In this document: one piece after another, positions 59,919-64,000 of the stretch | How the letters are laid out: each line of letters opens with the position of its first letter | How positions within the stretch are numbered: position 1 is the stretch's first letter | From: CAVRXT01 sp963725655 | Lineage (GTDB): Bacteria; Acidobacteriota; Terriglobia; Acidiferrales; UBA7541 | Reading direction: 5' to 3' | DNA length: 64,000 bases | Assembly (NCBI GenBank): GCA_963725655.1 | Contig: CAVRYY010000001.1 | Coordinates: forward strand, 1,302,001-1,366,000 | Made by a program: the position numbers and the translations under genes | The notes under the pieces: generated by a model | What the model was told of the DNA's origin: nothing | The model's database searches: none | The model's input: only the letters and a program-made list of their open reading frames with translations

Positions 59919-60200
59919 CGTTTTCGAGTCACCAGCTCTGGGTCACGCCGTACCGCCCCGATGAGTTATACGCGTTGTTATCCGACGGCGAGCAAAGGCG
60001 GAGACGGCCTGGCGGTTTGGACGCAAGCGAATCGGCCGATCGAAAATACCGATATCGTGGCGTGGTGCACCCTGGGTTTCCATCACGTGCCGCGCGCGGA
60101 AGATTGGCCGGTGATGCCGGTGATGTGGCATGATTTTGTGATCCGGCCTTACGATTTCTTCGCACAAAATCCAGTTCTCACCTTGCCGAATAAGCCGTGA
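59919..60200 (+). pseudogene. C-terminal remnant of a copper amine oxidase
   Basis: In one frame SSHQLWVTPYRPDELYA is read (from about 59919), and after a +1 shift near 59977 the next frame continues YPTASKGGDGLAVWTQANRP, then IENTDIVAWCTLGFHHVPRAEDWPVMPV and ends NPVLTLPNKP at 60200. Together these match the last 90 or so residues of primary-amine (copper/TPQ) oxidases, including the conserved His-containing region. The large catalytic part upstream is missing and the frame is broken, so this is a decayed relic. Further degenerate pieces may extend left to about 59765. Confidence 0.7.
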
Positions 60201-60282
60201 CTTAGAGCATCGTACTCAATTCCCGGACTGCGCCGGATAACGGGAGGAGTATGCTTAGTACTGCCCTTCGGGAGGGGCATCG

Positions 60283-61581
60283 GTGACAAATTCGGAACGC
60301 GAGCTTTCCAGGCGCCGATTCTTGAAAACGCTGAGCGCGGGCGGCAGTGCCTTTGGGCTAGCCGGAATTCTCGGGGTGCGCGATGCTACGCCCCAGGAGC
60401 CTTCGGCTTCGCGCGGCGTGCCCGATTTCACCGGCCCTGGCCCGAATCCATATTGGAATTCGGTGGGGCCGTATATTACTGAACCGCAAAAGGCCCCGCT
60501 GATTCTTATGGCCGACCGGCCCGTGCAGCTCGAAACCCCGCGGCACTATTTCCTGAGTGCATTCACGCCGAACGAAGCCTTCTATGTGCGCTGGCATCTC
60601 GAGACGTTGCCGAATTCGGTGGATCTGAAGGAGTGGCGCCTGCATGTTGAGGGGAATGTGGGAAATCCTCTCACCCTCAGCCTTCCGGATTTGATCGGCC
60701 GCTTCAAGCCCGTTTCCGTCGCCGCGGTGAACCAATGCTCCGGCAACAGCCGCAGCTTACTCCAGCCTCGCGTCCCCGGTTCGCAATGGGGTAACGGCGC
60801 AATGGGCAACGCCCTCTGGACCGGAGCGAAGCTTCGCGAGATTCTGGACGCGGCGAAGTTGAAGAGCGGCTCGTTGCAGGTGCAATTCGAAGGATTGGAC
60901 CGTGGGAAAGGGCCCGAAGGGTATGGCTCGAACCGATTCATGAAGTCGCTCGACCTGAACGACCCGGTGCTCGAAGAGTGTATCGTCGCCTACTCCATGA
61001 ACGGCGAGCCGCTGCCGATGCTCAACGGTTTCCCGGTGCGCCTGGTGGTGCCCGGGAATTTCGCGACGTACTGGGTGAAGTGCCTCTCCTGGATTCGCGT
61101 CCTCGATAAACCGGACGATAATTTCTGGATGAAGACCGCCTATCGCATTCCGGATACTCCGGGCGGTACGACAACGCCCGAGGACGTAAAGGCCGGGAAG
61201 GTCAAAACGATCCCCATTTCGAAGATGCCGGTGCGGTCGTTCCTGATCTCTCCCGATGGCACTGGGAAAATCCCCGCTGGCCTGCCCGTGCAGTTGCGTG
61301 GCATCGCGTTCAGCGGGTATGGCCGCGTCAAGAAAGTAGAGGTCTCGGCCGACAAAGGCTCAAACTGGCTAGACGCCCGTTTGGGAGAAGATCTGGGGCC
61401 CTATTCCTTCCGAACTTGGGAGCTTCCCTGGACGCCAAAGCGCCCCGGCAAATATGAATTGGCCGTTCGCGCAACAGACGAGAAAGGCCACACCCAGCCC
61501 GACCAGCCCATCTGGAATCCTGGCGGCTACCTGTGGAATCGAATCGAGCGCCAAGAGATCACCGTGGGCGGCGCCTCATGA
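60283..61581 (+). CDS. Molybdopterin sulfite dehydrogenase catalytic subunit (SorA-like)
   Basis: A 432-aa periplasmic molybdoenzyme of the sulfite oxidase family. The N-terminus has a Tat signal (SRRRFLK). The molybdenum-binding cysteine is C152 in AAVNQCSGNSRSLL. The core continues through NGEPLPMLNGFPVRLVVPG and the C-terminal Ig-like Mo-co dimerisation domain (about 310-425, GYGRVKKVEVSADKGSNWLDA). It oxidises sulfite to sulfate, passing electrons to a cytochrome; other oxyanion substrates are possible. The start is GTG 60283 with GGGAGGGG upstream. It overlaps the cytochrome gene as ATGA, which supports a SorAB-type complex. Confidence 0.88.
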   Translation: MTNSERELSRRRFLKTLSAGGSAFGLAGILGVRDATPQEPSASRGVPDFTGPGPNPYWNSVGPYITEPQKAPLILMADRPVQLETPRHYFLSAFTPNEAFYVRWHLETLPNSVDLKEWRLHVEGNVGNPLTLSLPDLIGRFKPVSVAAVNQCSGNSRSLLQPRVPGSQWGNGAMGNALWTGAKLREILDAAKLKSGSLQVQFEGLDRGKGPEGYGSNRFMKSLDLNDPVLEECIVAYSMNGEPLPMLNGFPVRLVVPGNFATYWVKCLSWIRVLDKPDDNFWMKTAYRIPDTPGGTTTPEDVKAGKVKTIPISKMPVRSFLISPDGTGKIPAGLPVQLRGIAFSGYGRVKKVEVSADKGSNWLDARLGEDLGPYSFRTWELPWTPKRPGKYELAVRATDEKGHTQPDQPIWNPGGYLWNRIERQEITVGGAS

Positions 61582-62003
61582 AGGGCGCGCGAGTGAGTAC
61601 GGGTAAAGGCTTCGCGCTATCCACCGTGCTGTGCGCGCTTCTCGCCGGCACCGCCCTGTACGCGGAGTTCGACGCGGGATTCTACGCGCCACAAAGAGCC
61701 GGAAGCCTTCGCCAGACGCTCCCTCATCCCGCCACCAGCGGAACGTCCTATGAAGTGGGAGCCTATCCTCTGTACCCTACCAACCTCGTGCCCGGCGACG
61801 GCCAGAGCGAGGTCGCGTCCTACTGCAACACCTGCCACAGCCCGCGATACATCACCCTCCAGCCTCCTCTGCCCGCGGAAGTCTGGGCCGCCGAAGTAAA
61901 CAAAATGGTGAAGGTCTACGGTGCGTCCATCCCAGAAGATTCCACCCAGAAAATCATCACCTACCTGCAATCCCATTACACCCCCGAAACTCGCAAGAAG
62001 TAA
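61578..62003 (+). CDS. Monoheme cytochrome c subunit (SorB-like)
   Basis: A 141-aa exported cytochrome. Residues 11-30 form a signal or anchor helix (GFALSTVLCALLAGTALYA). The heme motif is CNTCH at 83-87, and M110 (EVWAAEVNKMVKVYG) is the probable distal ligand. The C-terminal helix is IITYLQSHY. It is the electron acceptor for the preceding molybdoenzyme, with which it overlaps by four bases. ATG 61578 is used. Confidence 0.88.
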   Translation: MKGARVSTGKGFALSTVLCALLAGTALYAEFDAGFYAPQRAGSLRQTLPHPATSGTSYEVGAYPLYPTNLVPGDGQSEVASYCNTCHSPRYITLQPPLPAEVWAAEVNKMVKVYGASIPEDSTQKIITYLQSHYTPETRKK

Positions 62004-62084
62004 GACGCATCTCGCGCTCGTTCGGTTTAGTCTTGCCGGTGCGAATGGTTATTCTTGACCGCCACCACCGCGCTGGGGCCCGAA

Positions 62085-64000
62085 TTATTGCGTCGCGTGA
62101 CGGTTGTAGTTGGGGTACTCCGGCTTATGCGGTTCCGGCGCGGGATGCTTGGCCAATTCTTCTAGCGCCAGGCTTACGGCCTTCTCCAGTTGCGGGTCGT
62201 GGCCTTCGCTTACTGGCTTGGGGTCCATGTCCACTTCGTAGTCTGGCTGCACTCCGTGGTTCTCTACGTCCCATTGGCCTTGCGGATTGAAGAAGCCGAA
62301 GCTGGGTGAAGTTACTCGGCCACCGTCCATTAGCACCGGGATGTTGCCGATGCCGACCAACCCGCCCCAGGTGCGCTTGCCGACCAGCGGGCCCAATTGA
62401 GCTTCGCGGAAATACCACGGCATGGCGTCGCCGCCGGAGCCGGAGAATTCGTTGGTGATCATCACCTTGGGTCCCAGGATCGAGGCTTGCGGGGTGCGGT
62501 AGATCGCGCCGTAACGCGGCGCCCACCAACTCATCAGGGTGCGCTTCATCGCGTCGATGATGTAGTCGGCGGCCTGGCCGCCGCCGTTGAAGCGCTCGTC
62601 AATCACCGCGCCTTGCTTATCGAGCTGCGCAAAGTAGTAGCGGTTGAAATTCGTGAGGCCGCCCAGCGCGGTGTCCGGCAAATAGACGTAGGCCAGCTTG
62701 CCGCCGCTCAGCTCTTGCACCTTGTGCCGGTTGGCCTCGATCCACGCCAGGTTGCGCAAATTCAGGTCCGCGCCGATCGGCGTCACGGTGATATCGTGTG
62801 CGCCCTTGCCGCTTGGGTCCGAAGCGATCTTCAGCACCACTTGTGTTCCCGCGGTGCCCTCCAGCAGACGCTGAATGTCATCGGCGCCGCGCAGCTCCTC
62901 GCCACCAATCGCCAGGATGAAATCTCCCACGGCCACCTTCAGTCCTGGCTCGGCGAGCGGCGCATGCGCGTCCGGATTCCAGCGCTCACCCGTATATATC
63001 CGCTTGATCCGGTAGCGGCCGTCGACGACCTCGTAGTCGGCGCCCAGCAGGCCACCCGGAACCCGATTGGGGTGGGCGATGGTTCCTCCAATACCCCGCA
63101 GATGCCCGATCGAGAAGTCGCCCAGCATCTCCTGAAAGAGATAGTTCAGATCGCTGCGCGAGCCCACTTCGTCCAGATACGGTTTGTATTTCGCTTCTGC
63201 GGCCGCGGTGTCCACGCCGTGATAGTGCGGATCGTAGAAGAAACTGCGCTCGATCTGCCATATCTCGTGAAACATCTGCCGCCACTCGGCGCGCGGGTCC
63301 ACCCGGACTTCCATGTGCGACAAATCCAATTCGCCTTCGCCCGGTTTCGCCGGCGCATCGGCGGGAACGATGACCAACGTTGGCGCCGGACCGGCCGCCT
63401 GCGGGTCGTCCGGGTCGGCGTGGGCCATCTCCAGCAGCACCTTTTTGCCGTCGAACGAAACATCGAATCCGGCGACGTGCTCGGCCAGCTTCTCGGGCTT
63501 TTTCGTTTTCAGTTCGAAGCGCGTCAGCGTCTGCCCGCGCTCTGGTCCGAATCGTCCGCCCCCGTCCAGCAGATAAAGCGTGCCTTCCTTGCCTGCCGCC
63601 AAATCGGTATATCCCTTCGGAGGAAGCGGAAGCGCGACGACGCGGTCCTCGATATGTTCGAGATCGATCTTCACCGGTTTCGCTTTCGCAGCCTTTTCGG
63701 TTTCGTCCGGCTTGCCTGCTTCCTCGGACTTCTTGCCGGCATCGGACTTGTCTTTATCCTTGTCCGCGTGCTCGTCGCCGGACTCTTTGCTGTCCTTGTC
63801 GTCCTTGTTGTCGCTGGCGTCCTTGGCGCCGGGGACCTTCTCGTCTTCACTTTGCGGCGCAATGGGAGAAGCTGCATCCGCAGCCAGTACCAGGGCGTCC
63901 ACGCTGCGGGTGACGGTGAACTCATCGCTGCTCATGTCCAGCCCACTGGTGGAGGTGCCGTAATTCGTGCTTTCCGTGAAGTAGAGATATTTTCCGCCCC
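62085..64000 (-). CDS. Tricorn-like S41 protease, C-terminal part (runs off the right edge)
   Basis: The reading frame is open to the window edge (upstream codons read YLYFTESTNYGTSTSGLDMS), so the N-terminal beta-propeller is outside. Visible parts are the end of the propeller, interrupted by a 45-residue Asp/Lys/Glu-rich stretch (DNKDDKDSKESGDEHADKDK), a tricorn C1 domain (EWRQMFHEIWQIERSFFYDP), a PDZ domain (around VAVGDFILAIGGEELRGAD) and the S41 catalytic domain with VIDERFNGGGQAADY and the nucleophile serine in NEFSGSGGDAMPWYFRE. A candidate catalytic His is in GDFSIGHLRG. It probably degrades peptides; bacterial homologues are often exported. Convergent with the cytochrome gene. Confidence 0.9.
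   Translation of the reverse strand, partial: GGKYLYFTESTNYGTSTSGLDMSSDEFTVTRSVDALVLAADAASPIAPQSEDEKVPGAKDASDNKDDKDSKESGDEHADKDKDKSDAGKKSEEAGKPDETEKAAKAKPVKIDLEHIEDRVVALPLPPKGYTDLAAGKEGTLYLLDGGGRFGPERGQTLTRFELKTKKPEKLAEHVAGFDVSFDGKKVLLEMAHADPDDPQAAGPAPTLVIVPADAPAKPGEGELDLSHMEVRVDPRAEWRQMFHEIWQIERSFFYDPHYHGVDTAAAEAKYKPYLDEVGSRSDLNYLFQEMLGDFSIGHLRGIGGTIAHPNRVPGGLLGADYEVVDGRYRIKRIYTGERWNPDAHAPLAEPGLKVAVGDFILAIGGEELRGADDIQRLLEGTAGTQVVLKIASDPSGKGAHDITVTPIGADLNLRNLAWIEANRHKVQELSGGKLAYVYLPDTALGGLTNFNRYYFAQLDKQGAVIDERFNGGGQAADYIIDAMKRTLMSWWAPRYGAIYRTPQASILGPKVMITNEFSGSGGDAMPWYFREAQLGPLVGKRTWGGLVGIGNIPVLMDGGRVTSPSFGFFNPQGQWDVENHGVQPDYEVDMDPKPVSEGHDPQLEKAVSLALEELAKHPAPEPHKPEYPNYNRHATQ

Noticed and set aside
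1..64000. CRISPR array, prophage or insertion sequence
   Set aside because: No regularly spaced repeats, integrase, transposase, phage structural gene or terminal inverted repeats with target duplications were seen.

Overview
The window looks like a chromosomal segment of an Acidobacteriota member, most likely class Terriglobia. The evidence is GC-rich coding DNA, a very large permease of the ADOP type (duplicated orphan permease, abundant in Acidobacteria), an uninterrupted mraZ-to-ftsZ division and cell wall cluster, frequent TTG and GTG starts, and a dispersed hairpin-bearing intergenic repeat. The envelope is diderm: it has a beta-barrel protein, a TonB-type protein, an RND efflux pump and a meso-DAP type MurE. 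No phage, insertion sequence, transposase or CRISPR array is visible.

Layout. 1-7.0 kb holds housekeeping and orphan genes: rimO, an aldo/keto reductase, a four-helix membrane protein, an outer membrane protein, yacG-pgpA, a TIG/NHL propeller protein and a DUF1697 protein. 7.3-17.8 kb holds the ADOP permease, mutY, a PAS-GAF-GGDEF-EAL protein, a TonB-domain protein and a MoxR/DUF58 pair. 17.9-26.2 kb holds tRNA-Val(CAC), a striking nested inverted repeat, a DUF4149-like membrane protein, an HhH-GPD glycosylase, a CzcA/CzcB-like metal efflux pair, a YchF-family GTPase and a ZIP transporter. 26.6-28.4 kb is a translationally coupled sigma factor / anti-sigma / DUF3106 operon.

28.7-46.9 kb is the dcw cluster in the order mraZ, rsmH, ftsL, ftsI, murE, murF, mraY, murD, ftsW, murG, murC, murB, ftsQ, ftsA, ftsZ (no ddl). 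It makes the UDP-MurNAc-pentapeptide and lipid II precursors and the divisome core. Its control region has a strong promoter followed by five exactly phased 10-bp boxes that fit a MraZ autoregulatory operator.

47-52.5 kb is a stress-flavoured group: a glycine/alanine-rich membrane protein, a 24-residue hydrophobic protein with a perfect Shine-Dalgarno, a large-subunit catalase with a palindrome upstream, a YciE-type ferritin-like protein, an adenosine-specific kinase family protein and a PGPGW membrane protein. 52.6-57 kb holds homoserine dehydrogenase, a small secreted protein, a DUF4386/alcohol dehydrogenase-like pair and tRNA-Gln(CTG). 57.2-59.6 kb is a methionine-salvage operon (DUF4242, mtnB, mtnD, mtnC). 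After a decayed copper amine oxidase tail come a sulfite dehydrogenase pair (sorA/sorB-like) and the C-terminal part of a tricorn-like protease that runs off the right edge.

The observations I rate most worth a second look are the phased MraZ boxes, the DUF4242 gene leading the methionine-salvage operon, the unannotated 24-residue ORF, the katE palindrome, the nested inverted repeat beside tRNA-Val and the repeated intergenic element. I did not find anything I can honestly call a wholly new defence or mobile system. All assignments come from reading the sequence; no database search was run.
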